In this document: positions 19,020 to 28,515 of the stretch, one piece after another | Layout of the letters: each line of letters begins with the position of its first letter | Numbering within the stretch: the first letter of the stretch is position 1 | Origin: CADEDV01 sp964437415 | Lineage (GTDB): Bacteria > Bacteroidota > Bacteroidia > Chitinophagales > Chitinophagaceae | Direction: 5' to 3' | NCBI GenBank assembly: GCA_964437415.1 | Contig: CAYTGN010000015.1 | Coordinates: 1-64,000 of the forward strand | DNA length: 64,000 bases | Made by a program: the position numbers and the translations under genes | The notes under the pieces: generated by a model | Seen by the model: only the letters and a program-made list of their open reading frames with translations | Databases searched by the model: none | Told to the model about the DNA's origin: nothing

Positions 19020-19137
19020 ACCCAAATTTTATTCTATCTTAACCGTAGTTTTTGTGAAGTTCATTGCCAGCGGTCTGCCTGCGTATCATCCCTGCCCTTT
19101 GTTTGATGATTCATTTGCTCATTCTAAAAAAGGTCAT

Positions 19138-21015
19138 ATGAAAAATTCAACTACCCCGGTTTTTCTTCGTCCGTTCTTTATTTCAGCTATTGCAGTGATC
19201 GTTTCTGTTATTTTCATTTCTTCCGGCACTAAAAATGGCAATAACAACACACTCCCATTCTTGCCAAACATTGACCAGGTTGTTGAAGACCAGATGACCA
19301 AGCAGGAAATTTATGGCTGTGCGGTTGCCGTCGTGGAAAACGGTAAAATTGTTCATGTAAAAGCATACGGGCATCATGACCGTCTGCGAAAAAAACCTAT
19401 CAGCACCAGCACCGTTTTCCGCTGGGCTTCTATTTCCAAACCATTGACAGCAGTGGCTGCATTCAAAGCAATCGAAGCCAACAAACTCTCACTTACGGAC
19501 AAAGTAAGTAAGCATGTCAGTTATTGGCCCAAAACAGGCAACAAAGACAGCCTGCGGGTTTCGCACCTGCTGAACAACCGGGGAGGTGTGAATCAATATA
19601 CCAACATTCAAAAAAGTAAATACAAATCCAAGAACAACTTTAACGCTAAAGAATGTGTGGCCGTTTTTTCTGATGCCGCACTTGATTTTAACCCGGGCAA
19701 CCAATATAACTACACCACATTTGGCTTTAACCTGCTCGGGGCTGTTGTTGAAGAAGCTACCAACACAGCCTATGAAAAATATGTGCTGGATAATATTGGT
19801 AAAAAAGCCGGGATGACCAGTCTTACTCCTTACCCTGCTGATCCAGGTGGTTATAATAAGAATTGCAATGCTGCCACAATAAGCACTACCGAAGGTGACG
19901 TAGAATGGAAATTGCCGGGCGGTGGCTGGGGTTCAAATATCAACGACCTGGCCAAATTCATGCAAGGACTGATAAACGGAACTTTTTTGTCCAACACCGC
20001 AGCGCTTTGGCAATCTGTGCCCAACAACAACAACTATTGTTTTGGTGTGTGGAGAGAATCTCTCAAAGGCGAAGCTTATGTTTATCATAACGGCATTCAC
20101 AAAGATGTGAGAACTTATATGGGATTCTATCCATCATCAAAATTCGGAGTGGTGGTAATGATCAATGCTGATGATAATGTTAGTGAAGGAAGACTCGCCA
20201 AAAAAGTGCAGGCCCTTTTTGGAAAAGACTGGGGTCTTGATGATTTCCCTGTAAACTATTGCGGACAGAATCTGAAATGCGGCGATAATACAACCGGAGT
20301 ATGGCGAAAGACAGACAAAGGAGATGAAACAATCATCCGCAGGGGCTATTCCAAAGATGAATTTAATGCAGAATGGAACTGGCTGCTTGATAAGGGATAT
20401 TATTGCGCCGATGTGGAAACTTATGAACAGGGCGGCTCACGAAAATGGGATGGCATTTTCAAAAAAACAAATAAGAAGTCGGGTATGATCAGGGATTATA
20501 CCCATGCTGATTTCAATACAAAATGGAAAGAATTGAGTAATGCCGGGTACCGGCTCATTGATATTGAAACTTATGTGGACGGAAAAACAAGAAAATGGGC
20601 AGGATTATTTCTTCAAATGGGCGGCGGATATGTGCTGCAGCGAAACATGAGCCAGCAGGAGTTGCATGACAAGTGGGTGGAAAACGGGAAAAAGGGCCTG
20701 AAGCTGATAGACATTGAGCGATATGGCGACCAATGGGCTGCTGTATGGATAGCCGGGGAAGATGTGGCTATGGTGAGAAATTATGAAACAAATGATTTCA
20801 GGGACAAGAGAAGAGAACTGAACGATAGAGGATGGAGGCTGATAGATGTTGACACTTATATGGACGGGAAAACAAGAAAATGGTCCGGGTTGTGGGAAAA
20901 ATCTTCGGTTGCCGAACGCTACTTATATGGTTACGATTTTTGTGACTGGCTTACAACTTATCACAATGTTTACGACAATGAAGGTTATGAGCTGATTGAC
21001 CTGGAAACCTACTGA
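19138..21015 (+). CDS. serine beta-lactamase-fold hydrolase with C-terminal tandem repeats
   Basis: The 625-residue protein has a hydrophobic N-terminal segment (FFISAIAVIVSVIFIS) and a class C beta-lactamase/PBP-like domain (about 40-365) with the SxxK motif in WASISKPLTA and YNYTTFGFNLLG as the likely Y-x-N region. About five 45-residue repeats follow, each ending like YRLIDIETYVDGKTRKWAGLF. These resemble the bacterial tandem repeat domain 1 (BTRD1) found in polyglycine hydrolases, whose catalytic unit is also a beta-lactamase fold. The ATG at 19138 gives the best secretion signal; an ORF reaches upstream to 18940 but lacks one. It is probably a secreted or membrane-anchored peptidase or esterase; the substrate is unknown. 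Confidence 0.78.
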   Translation: MKNSTTPVFLRPFFISAIAVIVSVIFISSGTKNGNNNTLPFLPNIDQVVEDQMTKQEIYGCAVAVVENGKIVHVKAYGHHDRLRKKPISTSTVFRWASISKPLTAVAAFKAIEANKLSLTDKVSKHVSYWPKTGNKDSLRVSHLLNNRGGVNQYTNIQKSKYKSKNNFNAKECVAVFSDAALDFNPGNQYNYTTFGFNLLGAVVEEATNTAYEKYVLDNIGKKAGMTSLTPYPADPGGYNKNCNAATISTTEGDVEWKLPGGGWGSNINDLAKFMQGLINGTFLSNTAALWQSVPNNNNYCFGVWRESLKGEAYVYHNGIHKDVRTYMGFYPSSKFGVVVMINADDNVSEGRLAKKVQALFGKDWGLDDFPVNYCGQNLKCGDNTTGVWRKTDKGDETIIRRGYSKDEFNAEWNWLLDKGYYCADVETYEQGGSRKWDGIFKKTNKKSGMIRDYTHADFNTKWKELSNAGYRLIDIETYVDGKTRKWAGLFLQMGGGYVLQRNMSQQELHDKWVENGKKGLKLIDIERYGDQWAAVWIAGEDVAMVRNYETNDFRDKRRELNDRGWRLIDVDTYMDGKTRKWSGLWEKSSVAERYLYGYDFCDWLTTYHNVYDNEGYELIDLETY

Positions 21016-21693
21016 TCAGGGAATTTCTTTAATCACTTTCCACATTTCGGCTGCCACCAGCAGGTTGCCCTTATTGTTCAGATGCACCCGGTCGTAGGTG
21101 AGAATATCTCTTTCCTTGTTTTCCGGGTTATTGGCCTTGTTGTAATCAATAAATTTTTTTCGCAGGTCCACCAAAGGCAATTCATTCTTTGCAGCAATAT
21201 CACGGATGATGTTGCTGTAGTGGTTCAGGTCGCCATCAAGGGGATTACTCATATCTGTCTTCTCTCCCACCACAGCCGGTGTGCAAAGAATAGCCTTGAT
21301 ATTTCTTTCTTTTAATTTCTTAAGAATAGCCAGGTAAAACTTTTCAAACTTATCGGGATCGGTTCCTGTTCCCCGCAATGTTTTATGCCACACATCATTT
21401 ACACCTACATAGATAACAACCACATCGGGATTTTTCGACAGCACATCTTCATCCAGTCTCAAATAAAGATCGTAAACTTTGTTGCCACTGATTCCGGAGC
21501 CGGCAAGATCATACTGACTTTCCTTTTTCTCAGCTTTCACCAGGCTGTCCATAACGAGGATGTATCCTTTATAGGGTTTTTCTTTTACTCCCAGTTCCGT
21601 AATGGAGTCGCCAAAGAAGATGACCTTTGTTTTCTTTTGCGGCACAAAAGCGAACAGCAAAGCAACGGATAAACCAAAAAGTAAATTTTTCAT
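21016..21693 (-). CDS. GDSL/SGNH-type lipase or esterase, secreted
   Basis: The 225-residue protein has a short signal-like N-terminus (MKNLLFGLSVALLFAFVP) and SGNH blocks: VIFFGDSITELG (block I Ser), the Gly in LAGSGISG, GVNDVW (block III Asn) and YDRVHLNNKGN (block V Asp and His). Such enzymes hydrolyse esters on lipids or acylated sugars. Its stop codon directly abuts the stop of the convergent beta-lactamase-fold gene at 21015, with no base and no terminator between them. Confidence 0.85.
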   Translation of the reverse strand: MKNLLFGLSVALLFAFVPQKKTKVIFFGDSITELGVKEKPYKGYILVMDSLVKAEKKESQYDLAGSGISGNKVYDLYLRLDEDVLSKNPDVVVIYVGVNDVWHKTLRGTGTDPDKFEKFYLAILKKLKERNIKAILCTPAVVGEKTDMSNPLDGDLNHYSNIIRDIAAKNELPLVDLRKKFIDYNKANNPENKERDILTYDRVHLNNKGNLLVAAEMWKVIKEIP

Positions 21694-21704
21694 ATACTGA
21701 AATT

Positions 21705-21731
21705 GAAAAAAGCACCTGTTTACAGATGCTT
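21705..21731 (-). terminator. terminator between cphB and the GDSL gene
   Basis: On the minus strand AAGCATCTG, a TAAA loop and CAGGTGCTT form a stem with one A-C mismatch, followed by a run of Ts. It ends 11 bases before the GDSL start codon and would terminate the cyanophycinase transcript. Confidence 0.65.
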
Positions 21732-21780
21732 CACAATATAAAACAGTTGCCCAAATCTTTAAATTATTAAGCCCTTCAAC

Positions 21781-21816
21781 CCTGTCTGCTCACAGAGTCG
21801 GTGACCGACAGGCAGG
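21781..21816. repeat. short palindromic element, CCTG(T/C)CTG family
   Basis: The plus strand begins CCTGTCTG and ends CAGGCAGG, with an inner perfect stem GTCGG-TGA-CCGAC at 21797-21809. A similar design occurs at 32483-32509 and in the lysC leader at 58692-58734. It sits between the cphB stop and the terminator. Confidence 0.5.
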
Positions 21817-21828
21817 CTTTCAACTTTT

Positions 21829-22722
21829 TCACTCCACATCCACCTGTTTCTTCACCACCGAGCCTTCAGAGGCTTCCGGGAGAAACTTTCTTTCCTTTAT
21901 GAGGTAGCCATTCCCCTTTTCACAAAAATGCACTTTCAGGTTTTCAAGGCTGATGGGGTTGCCATCAGGTATATCAGCAATATTGGAATGCAGTATCTCA
22001 TGCCCGTCAATGATCACCACCAGGCCGCTGCCGAAGGCTTCCAGTTTATTGCCTTCTGTGATCAGCATGGCTGTGTCTTCGCCGAGGCCAATGCCGATGC
22101 AGCCGGGATTGGCCGCTACCGCCTGCGCCAGGCGGCCAAATCTTCCTCTTTTTTCAAAATGCGAATCAATGATAACAGAATTTAAAAAACCAAGCCCTGT
22201 GGTGATCTTCACTTCACCTTTCAAATGTGCCCTGGTGGCATTACCTTCATAGATCATCGTGTTGCTCATGGCCATGGCGCCTGCCGAAGTGCCGGCTATG
22301 ACAAAATTTTCTTCTTTGTACCTTTTTTTCAAAATGGAAAGAAACTCGGTACCTCCGTCTGTTGCACTCAACCGCAACTGGTTCCCTCCGCTGAACATCA
22401 CTGCATCGCAGTGACGGATGCGTTCGACATACTCATCGTTCATAGCATCCTGCCGTGTACGAATATGTAAGAGCCCGATGTTGGTGCAGCCGATCTTACC
22501 AAATGCATCAAGATAATTTTCCCCTACTTCGTAAGGGATCATGGAAGCGGTGGTGATGACTTCGATCCTTGCGGATGTGCCGCCGGCTTCTTCCACTACC
22601 CGCCGCAGAATGCCGAGTTCAAAGAAGTTGAGATTATTGCGGTGTATCTCGCCTTTTTCTAGGTCGGTGCCCTTGTCTTCGGCGCCGCCGATGGCTATCA
22701 GTTTTCCCTTAGGATGACTCAT
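21829..22722 (-). CDS. cphB: cyanophycinase
   Basis: Cyanophycinase (peptidase family S51) cuts the storage polymer cyanophycin into beta-Asp-Arg dipeptides. The 297-residue cytoplasmic protein has KGKLIAIGGAEDK at the N-terminus, VMFSGGNQLRLS, the nucleophile S146 in AGTSAGAMAMS, IIDSHFEKRGRFGRL with the catalytic His, and GIGLGEDTA. Length matches bacterial cyanophycinases (about 270-300). Its counterpart cphA lies 6.6 kb downstream on the other strand, which makes a cyanophycin role far more likely than another S51 function. It follows the PLP enzyme gene by 89 bp on the same strand and may share its transcript. Confidence 0.92.
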   Translation of the reverse strand: MSHPKGKLIAIGGAEDKGTDLEKGEIHRNNLNFFELGILRRVVEEAGGTSARIEVITTASMIPYEVGENYLDAFGKIGCTNIGLLHIRTRQDAMNDEYVERIRHCDAVMFSGGNQLRLSATDGGTEFLSILKKRYKEENFVIAGTSAGAMAMSNTMIYEGNATRAHLKGEVKITTGLGFLNSVIIDSHFEKRGRFGRLAQAVAANPGCIGIGLGEDTAMLITEGNKLEAFGSGLVVIIDGHEILHSNIADIPDGNPISLENLKVHFCEKGNGYLIKERKFLPEASEGSVVKKQVDVE

Positions 22723-22811
22723 TCAAGAGGGTTTGATTAGCGACAAAATAAACGAAAAATAACAGAACGAATATTTTGTCTTTTGAAGTATGTGTATATG
22801 TGGAAAAGAAA

Positions 22812-24110
22812 TCAGGTTTTCACAAAAGCGCTGATCCCATCTACCAGCACATCCAGGTTTTTTGTTGTAGTATATACATTCGGTGTCACCCTCACCCCAT
22901 GAATATTTTCCCAAACAATACCTACTGTATGAATCTTATATTTATCCAGCAGGAAAGAATCCAACTCTGCTGGTTTTCTTCCTTCAATGGCCAGGTTGCC
23001 GATGGCACAGCCCCATTTCGTGTGAAGCGATGTTTGCAATTTCACTTTTGGAATATCTTTCACTCTTTCCATCCAATAGTTTTTCAGGTAATGCAGCCGC
23101 TTCTGTTTTCTTTCGCTGCCGATCATGTCATGAAATTCCAGCGCCTTGCTGATAGCCTGCTCAATAAAGAAAGGTCTTGTGCCCAATGTTTCAAACTTGC
23201 GGATGTCGTCTTTCAGCGGATCTTCATTCGTTGCAAACAAGGGATAGATGTTTTTGATCTTTTCCTTTCTTACATACAACATACCGCTGCCAATCGGTGC
23301 ATACAGCCACTTATGAAGACTTGCGGCAAAATAGTCTGCATCAAGGTCAGGGATTTTAAAATCAAGATGAGCAAAGCTGTGTGCACCGTCCACCACCACT
23401 TCAATGCCTCGTTTATGAGCCTCCTGTGCAATTCTTTTCACCGGCAAAATCTGCCCGTTCCAATTAATGATGTGAGTAACATGTACAATTTTGGTTCTGG
23501 AAGAAAATGCATTTACATACTGCTGCACCAAATAATCTTCGTCTTCACTGGGTAGTTCCAGATTCACCCACACCATTTTTATTTTATCCCGGTGCTCTCT
23601 CTGCTTATAGGCATTCACCATGTTGGGATAATCCTGTTTGGCGGCTACCACTTCATCACCCGCCTTTAGTTGTAAACCAAAGATCACCGTTTCCAATCCT
23701 TCGGATGAATTGCGGTTAATGGCGATCTCTTCCGCATCACAACCCGCCAGTTTTGCAAGATTTTTTCGAAGCGGCTCCCTGCCCTGGTCGAGGATGCGCC
23801 ACATATAATAACTTGGCGCTTCGTTGCTGTAATCATAATACCGCTTCATAGCCTCCTGCACCGTTTTAGGGGCCGGGCTTACACCGCCATTATTCAAGTT
23901 GATAATGGAAGGAGAAACAGTGAACGATTGCTGTATATAATACCAGAAATCTTCTTCCGTTGCCAACTCATCAGCCGAAAGGTGGCGGGTATCCTGCAGT
24001 GCCTTTTCAAAATTTCGGCTCCAGGATGGTTGCCAAAAAGATGAAAACAACGTGGCTGCAGAAAAAAATCCAGCTCTGCTAACAAATAAACGCCGATTGA
24101 ACTTTTTCAT
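22812..24110 (-). CDS. class V PLP-dependent aminotransferase-like enzyme with export signal
   Basis: The 432-residue protein is a fold-type I PLP enzyme of the aminotransferase class V group (cysteine desulfurase / isopenicillin-N-epimerase-like). The PLP lysine lies in AASLHKWLYAP, the PLP-contacting Asp and His in VVDGAHSFAHLD, and a conserved Ser-Ser-Glu-Gly stretch in NRNSSEGLETV. The N-terminus (FNRRLFVSRAGFF, then a hydrophobic stretch) looks like a twin-arginine signal, implying export of the folded, cofactor-loaded enzyme. It is upstream of cphB on the same strand. The substrate is unknown; amino-acid handling is a reasonable guess. Confidence 0.78.
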   Translation of the reverse strand: MKKFNRRLFVSRAGFFSAATLFSSFWQPSWSRNFEKALQDTRHLSADELATEEDFWYYIQQSFTVSPSIINLNNGGVSPAPKTVQEAMKRYYDYSNEAPSYYMWRILDQGREPLRKNLAKLAGCDAEEIAINRNSSEGLETVIFGLQLKAGDEVVAAKQDYPNMVNAYKQREHRDKIKMVWVNLELPSEDEDYLVQQYVNAFSSRTKIVHVTHIINWNGQILPVKRIAQEAHKRGIEVVVDGAHSFAHLDFKIPDLDADYFAASLHKWLYAPIGSGMLYVRKEKIKNIYPLFATNEDPLKDDIRKFETLGTRPFFIEQAISKALEFHDMIGSERKQKRLHYLKNYWMERVKDIPKVKLQTSLHTKWGCAIGNLAIEGRKPAELDSFLLDKYKIHTVGIVWENIHGVRVTPNVYTTTKNLDVLVDGISAFVKT

Positions 24111-24594
24111 AATATGTATTGAACACTAAATGTAGCCAAATAAGTTATTAGTACCCATGTGGAATGGATGAAAATTCTTTTGCTAACGTGTAAAAACAGC
24201 GGATCAATTTTGTCGAATTGGAATAATCTGATAGCCCCGGATTATCAAAATACTGAACCCGTCTTTTAAACATGAGAATTGAATAATCAGCTTTAATAAA
24301 CGACGACGCCAGCAAAACGTCACTTTCTTATTTTATTATCAATTGTATTATACTGAATATTTATGTAGCTTTAAATATAAGAAACCATCCACATTCATTA
24401 ATATCCTATCGGGGTTAGCTCTGGCAAAAAAGTAGTAGCAGTCTTTCCAAAGAGATGAAAGGTACTTTCAGCAGTTATTGAAGAATTACAACGGTAAGAC
24501 AAACACGTTTTATTCATTAGAAATCCGCTTACCTGTGAAATCAGTGCTGATTATGTGGCACTATGAGTGCTTATTGCAAAACCAACGATAGAAA
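24111..24594. other. divergent intergenic region (484 bp)
   Basis: This AT-rich stretch separates the divergent PLP-enzyme and histidine-kinase genes and must hold both promoters. I find no exact TAnnTTTG on either strand, no strong hairpin and no open frame worth calling. Confidence 0.6.
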
Positions 24595-26958
24595 ATGGAT
24601 TCGTTTGCCGGCACATTGTATTTTCGCCTGCAAAAAACAGCCAGGCTGCTGGTATGCCTTGTGATCATTATTGCAGCCGCTGTTTTAACAGGCTGGTCAT
24701 TTAATATTGAAACGCTGAAGCGTCCGCTGCCAGGACTGGTAGCTATGAACCCATTGTCGGCTGTTTGTCTTGCCTTATCTGCTACTTCCTTTTTATTATT
24801 ATCTCACCCAGATCGGACCAGGGCAAAAATAAGCGGCATTGTGCTGGCCGTAGTGGTTATGCTGGCCGGAACAGCAACAATCCTCCATAACATATCTGTG
24901 ATTGAACCGGCTGCCGACCGATTGCTGTTTGCCGCAAAAATGGAAGCCGATAAGGCAGGCATTTCCGGAAATTTCTCCAACAACATGGCTCTGAATTCCG
25001 CCATTTGTTTTGTGCTCACGGGTATGGCTCTGTTGCTGATTCATCGAAAGCAAGAACAGAAAAAAATATTTTCGCAATTCATAGCCGTATTTATCGGGCT
25101 CCTTAGTTTTCTTTCCATTCTGCTTTATGTGTACCGTGTTGAAGATTTTTATAGTTTGCTGGTGCATGTGCCCATGTCTATTCATGCCGGCATTTGCTTT
25201 TTACTGCTGTGTTTCGCTATCCTGCTTGCACATCCGGATAAGGGCATCATGAAAGAATTCACAGGTCCATATACCGGCAGCATCATGGCCCGCATCCTGG
25301 TACCGGCAGCAATCCTGATTCCGGTTATCCTTGGATTATTGCGGCTGATCGCAAGCTGGCAGGGAAGCATCAGCACTGAACTAGGAGTGACATTGCTGGT
25401 ATTAAGCATCATTATAATTTTTCTTGGATTCATCAGCTACAGTACAACAATACTGAACAATAAAGACCGGCTTCGGGTGAAAGCCGAAACCGATTTGCAA
25501 AAAAGCCGTGACAGAATCCAGGAACTTTTTGATACTTCTCCTGATGCCGCTGTGATCGTTGACGAAAAGGGACTGATACAAATGGCCAATGATCAGTCGG
25601 TGGCCCTGTTTGGCTATCAAAAAGCAGAACTGAAAGGACAGCCGGTTGAGATACTTTTACCCGAAGCAATGAGGCTTTCTCACCAGCAACACCGCCGCAG
25701 CTACATGAAAAACCCGCATACAAGGCCAATGGGTGTTGGCATGGAATTGGAAGCTGTCAAAAAGAACGGGCAATATTTCCCCGTTGAGATCAGCCTGTCT
25801 CCCCTGCACACCGAAGAAGGTATGGTAATCTCTGCTTCAATAAGAGATGTTACGGAAAGAAAGAAACTAGAACAGCGGCTTAAAAAATTCAATGAAGAGC
25901 TGGAAGAACAGGTTGCTATCAAAACGGCAGAGATCAAAGAAAATGAGGAAAAATTCCGGATGCTGATCGAACGCATCTCTGACGGCTTCCTGGCGTTGGA
26001 CAAAAGCTGGCGTTATTCATATGCTAATAAAAAGATCGGTGAGCTGACACACCGGGATCACCATTCTCTCATCGGCAAAAATATCTGGGAAGAATTTCCG
26101 GCAGCCGTTGGCTCTGAGACTTACAAAGCTTTTATGAAAGCCATGGCAGAGCAGCAATATATCACCAACACTGACTATCATGCACCGCTTGATCTTTGGC
26201 AGGAAAATCATATTTATCCGTCAGCAGACGGCCTGTCTGTTTTTATCCGGGATATCACCATTAAAAAAAGGGCTGAACAGGAAATGCAAAAAGCCAATGA
26301 AGAACTGCACCGCTTGTCATCATACCTGCAAAGTGTGAGAGAAGAAGAAAGGGTTCATATTTCCCGTGAGATACACGATGAACTGGGACAGCAACTCACC
26401 GGGCTTAAAATGTATGTACACAATCTGGAAAAAGGTCTTGGTGATCCGGCAGAAGACAACAGCAGCAGGATAAAAGATATTATTGAGCTCACAGACGAGA
26501 TCGTAAGGTCGGTCCGTCGGATTTCATCCAATCTTCGCCCCGCAATTCTTGATGACCTGGGACTGGTGCCTGCATTAGAGTGGCTGGCAAGGGAAACAGA
26601 AAAAAGATCATCCATAAAAGTTGATTTTGAAACAGAACTTTTCCTGCTGGATATGCCTGTCAGTATATCCACAGGGCTCTTCCGCATTTACCAGGAAGCG
26701 CTGAACAATGCCCTGAAGCACTCCAACGCAAAAAATATAAGAAGCCGCCTCGAACTTAAAGATGATTGGCTCATTCTTGAAATAACTGATGATGGAAAAG
26801 GAATTGATCCCGCTGCAGAAAAAAGCATCAAAACCTTTGGGCTGCTGGGCATAAGAGAAAGGGTGCATATGATGAAAGGAACATTTGACATGGACAGCCG
26901 GCCGGGAAAAGGAACCCGGCTTACCATTGCTGTTCCTCTGACTGAAATTATAAACTGA
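24595..26958 (+). CDS. membrane sensor histidine kinase with two PAS domains (NarX/DesK type)
   Basis: The 787-residue protein has about eight transmembrane segments (residues 15-285), a first PAS domain (about 302-420, DTSPDAAVIVDEKGLI), a coiled coil (about 425-450), a second PAS-like domain (about 455-560), a HisKA_3 dimerisation domain with phospho-acceptor H594 in SREIHDELGQQ, and a C-terminal ATPase domain with ALNNALKHSNA, DDGKGI and GLLGIRERV. This architecture pairs with NarL-type regulators, and one follows five bases after its stop. The signal is unknown. Position between cphB and cphA suggests, but does not prove, a link to nitrogen storage. Confidence 0.9.
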   Translation: MDSFAGTLYFRLQKTARLLVCLVIIIAAAVLTGWSFNIETLKRPLPGLVAMNPLSAVCLALSATSFLLLSHPDRTRAKISGIVLAVVVMLAGTATILHNISVIEPAADRLLFAAKMEADKAGISGNFSNNMALNSAICFVLTGMALLLIHRKQEQKKIFSQFIAVFIGLLSFLSILLYVYRVEDFYSLLVHVPMSIHAGICFLLLCFAILLAHPDKGIMKEFTGPYTGSIMARILVPAAILIPVILGLLRLIASWQGSISTELGVTLLVLSIIIIFLGFISYSTTILNNKDRLRVKAETDLQKSRDRIQELFDTSPDAAVIVDEKGLIQMANDQSVALFGYQKAELKGQPVEILLPEAMRLSHQQHRRSYMKNPHTRPMGVGMELEAVKKNGQYFPVEISLSPLHTEEGMVISASIRDVTERKKLEQRLKKFNEELEEQVAIKTAEIKENEEKFRMLIERISDGFLALDKSWRYSYANKKIGELTHRDHHSLIGKNIWEEFPAAVGSETYKAFMKAMAEQQYITNTDYHAPLDLWQENHIYPSADGLSVFIRDITIKKRAEQEMQKANEELHRLSSYLQSVREEERVHISREIHDELGQQLTGLKMYVHNLEKGLGDPAEDNSSRIKDIIELTDEIVRSVRRISSNLRPAILDDLGLVPALEWLARETEKRSSIKVDFETELFLLDMPVSISTGLFRIYQEALNNALKHSNAKNIRSRLELKDDWLILEITDDGKGIDPAAEKSIKTFGLLGIRERVHMMKGTFDMDSRPGKGTRLTIAVPLTEIIN

Positions 26959-26963
26959 AACCT

Positions 26964-27596
26964 ATGCTTAGAATCCTGGTTGTAGATGACCATGCCATTG
27001 TCCGGAACGGGCTGACCCAGATACTGCTGAAAGAATATCCTTCAGCAATCATTGATGAAGCCAATGACACCGAAACGGGCATCCAAAAAACGATTACCAA
27101 TGAGTATGACATTGTGATCAGTGATCTCACCATGCCCGGTCGCAGCGGGCTGGAATTGCTGCAACATGTAAAACATCACTACCCTAAAACACCGGTGCTC
27201 ATCCTGAGCATCCACCCGGAAGACCAGTATGCCATCCGGACACTTAAAGGCGGCGCTTCCGGTTACCTGAGCAAAGACACTGCTACTGCCGAACTGATCG
27301 CTGCTGTGCAAAAAATATTAAATGGCCGTCGCTATATTTCTTCAGCAATTGCAGAAAGAATAGCTGATGAACTGGATAAGAATCCCGCCGACAAAGCCCC
27401 TCATGAATTGCTTTCAGACAGGGAGTTTGATGTGTTCAAACTATTGGCACAAGGTATTTCGGTCTCGGATATTGCCGAAAAGTTTGCGATCAGCCTGAGT
27501 ACTGTCAGCACTTACCGGGCCAGGATATTGCTCAAAATGGGAATGAAAAGCAATGCCCAACTCACCAAATATGCCCTCACCAACAACCTGGTTTAA
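26964..27596 (+). CDS. NarL/LuxR-family response regulator (first of three)
   Basis: The 210-residue protein has a receiver domain (residues 1-120) with acidic pocket DD near 8-9, phospho-acceptor D54 in ISDLTMPG, Ser/Thr in LILSI and Lys in YLSKD. A LuxR-type helix-turn-helix follows (about 145-210, LSDREFDVFKLLAQG and STVSTYRARIL). It starts five bases after the kinase stop codon, so it is the obvious cognate partner. It is similar throughout to the next regulator at 27753, pointing to tandem duplication. Confidence 0.92.
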   Translation: MLRILVVDDHAIVRNGLTQILLKEYPSAIIDEANDTETGIQKTITNEYDIVISDLTMPGRSGLELLQHVKHHYPKTPVLILSIHPEDQYAIRTLKGGASGYLSKDTATAELIAAVQKILNGRRYISSAIAERIADELDKNPADKAPHELLSDREFDVFKLLAQGISVSDIAEKFAISLSTVSTYRARILLKMGMKSNAQLTKYALTNNLV

Positions 27597-27683
27597 AGTC
27601 GGCAACGTTATCGTTTGCAATTGTAGCTGATATCTGACAGTATTATTCATCCGCCTGCTACCATCCGGGGAATGACTGCATTC

Positions 27684-27691
27684 TATTTTTG
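27684..27691 (+). promoter_or_regulatory. -7 promoter element upstream of the second response regulator
   Basis: TATTTTTG matches TAnnTTTG and lies 61 bases upstream of the ATG at 27753. No -33 TTG at usual spacing was seen. It suggests the second regulator can be transcribed apart from the kinase. Confidence 0.4.
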
Positions 27692-27752
27692 ACCCGGATA
27701 ATATTTACCTGTTCCAACAGCAATTATTGTCATTTAAATCCAGTCAAAACAA

Positions 27753-28370
27753 ATGCTACGATTTCTTATCGCAGACGACCACGAAATTGTGAGAAGGGGG
27801 CTGAAACATATTCTTCTCAATGAGTTTCCCTCGGCACAAATTAAGGAAGTGGCCGATGGCAGATCACTTTTGACGATAGCTTTGCAACAGGAATGGGATC
27901 TTGTAATTACAGACATCAGCATGCCAGAACTAAGTGGCATCAAAGCATTGCAGCAAATAAAAGAACAAAAACCACAAACCCCTGTACTTATTCTCAGCCT
28001 TCAGACAGGTGAACAATATAGCAAAACAGCGTTCAGGGCCGGCGCCTCCGGCTATGTTAGCAAAGATGCTCCACCGGAAGAACTTGTATCGGCCATCAGC
28101 AAAATACTCCGTGGTGAAAAGCAACAGCAGTCCGAAATCAGAGCAGAAAACAAACCCAGCTCTGAAAAACTACCCCACGAACTACTCACACTCCGGGAAT
28201 TGGAAGTGCTGCGGATGCTGGCCGAAGGGAAGGCTTTGGTGGAAATTGCTACCACTCTTTCCTTATCTCCCAGCACCATCAGCAGCTTCAGGGCCCGCAT
28301 CCTCAAAAAAATTGGCGCTGAAAACAATGCCGGGCTTGTTCGTTATGCCGTTGAACACAAGCTGTTATAA
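27753..28370 (+). CDS. NarL/LuxR-family response regulator (second of three)
   Basis: The 205-residue protein is built like the preceding one: receiver with ADDHEIVRRG, phospho-acceptor D54 in ITDISMPELSG, ASGYVSKDA, then LuxR helix-turn-helix (LLTLRELEVLRMLAEG, STISSFRARILKKIG). Closely matching N- and C-termini suggest recent tandem duplication with the first regulator. The 156-bp gap before it carries its own -7 element. It probably answers the same or a related kinase; its target genes are unknown. Confidence 0.9.
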   Translation: MLRFLIADDHEIVRRGLKHILLNEFPSAQIKEVADGRSLLTIALQQEWDLVITDISMPELSGIKALQQIKEQKPQTPVLILSLQTGEQYSKTAFRAGASGYVSKDAPPEELVSAISKILRGEKQQQSEIRAENKPSSEKLPHELLTLRELEVLRMLAEGKALVEIATTLSLSPSTISSFRARILKKIGAENNAGLVRYAVEHKLL

Positions 28371-28515
28371 AGCCAATTCATTTAAAGTAGAAGTTTTACT
28401 ACAAGTCCGGTGAATACTATTAGACATTGTAAACAGTGAATCCTCTATTTTATACAATAGCCGACTTTCCGTTCTTTACACCCGTAATCAATCTCCTGTT
28501 TAATTAGTAAAACTT

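Noticed and set aside
22776..23555. Plus-strand open frame (259 codons) inside the PLP-enzyme gene
   Set aside because: It is antisense to a gene with all PLP-enzyme motifs and has no recognisable domain.
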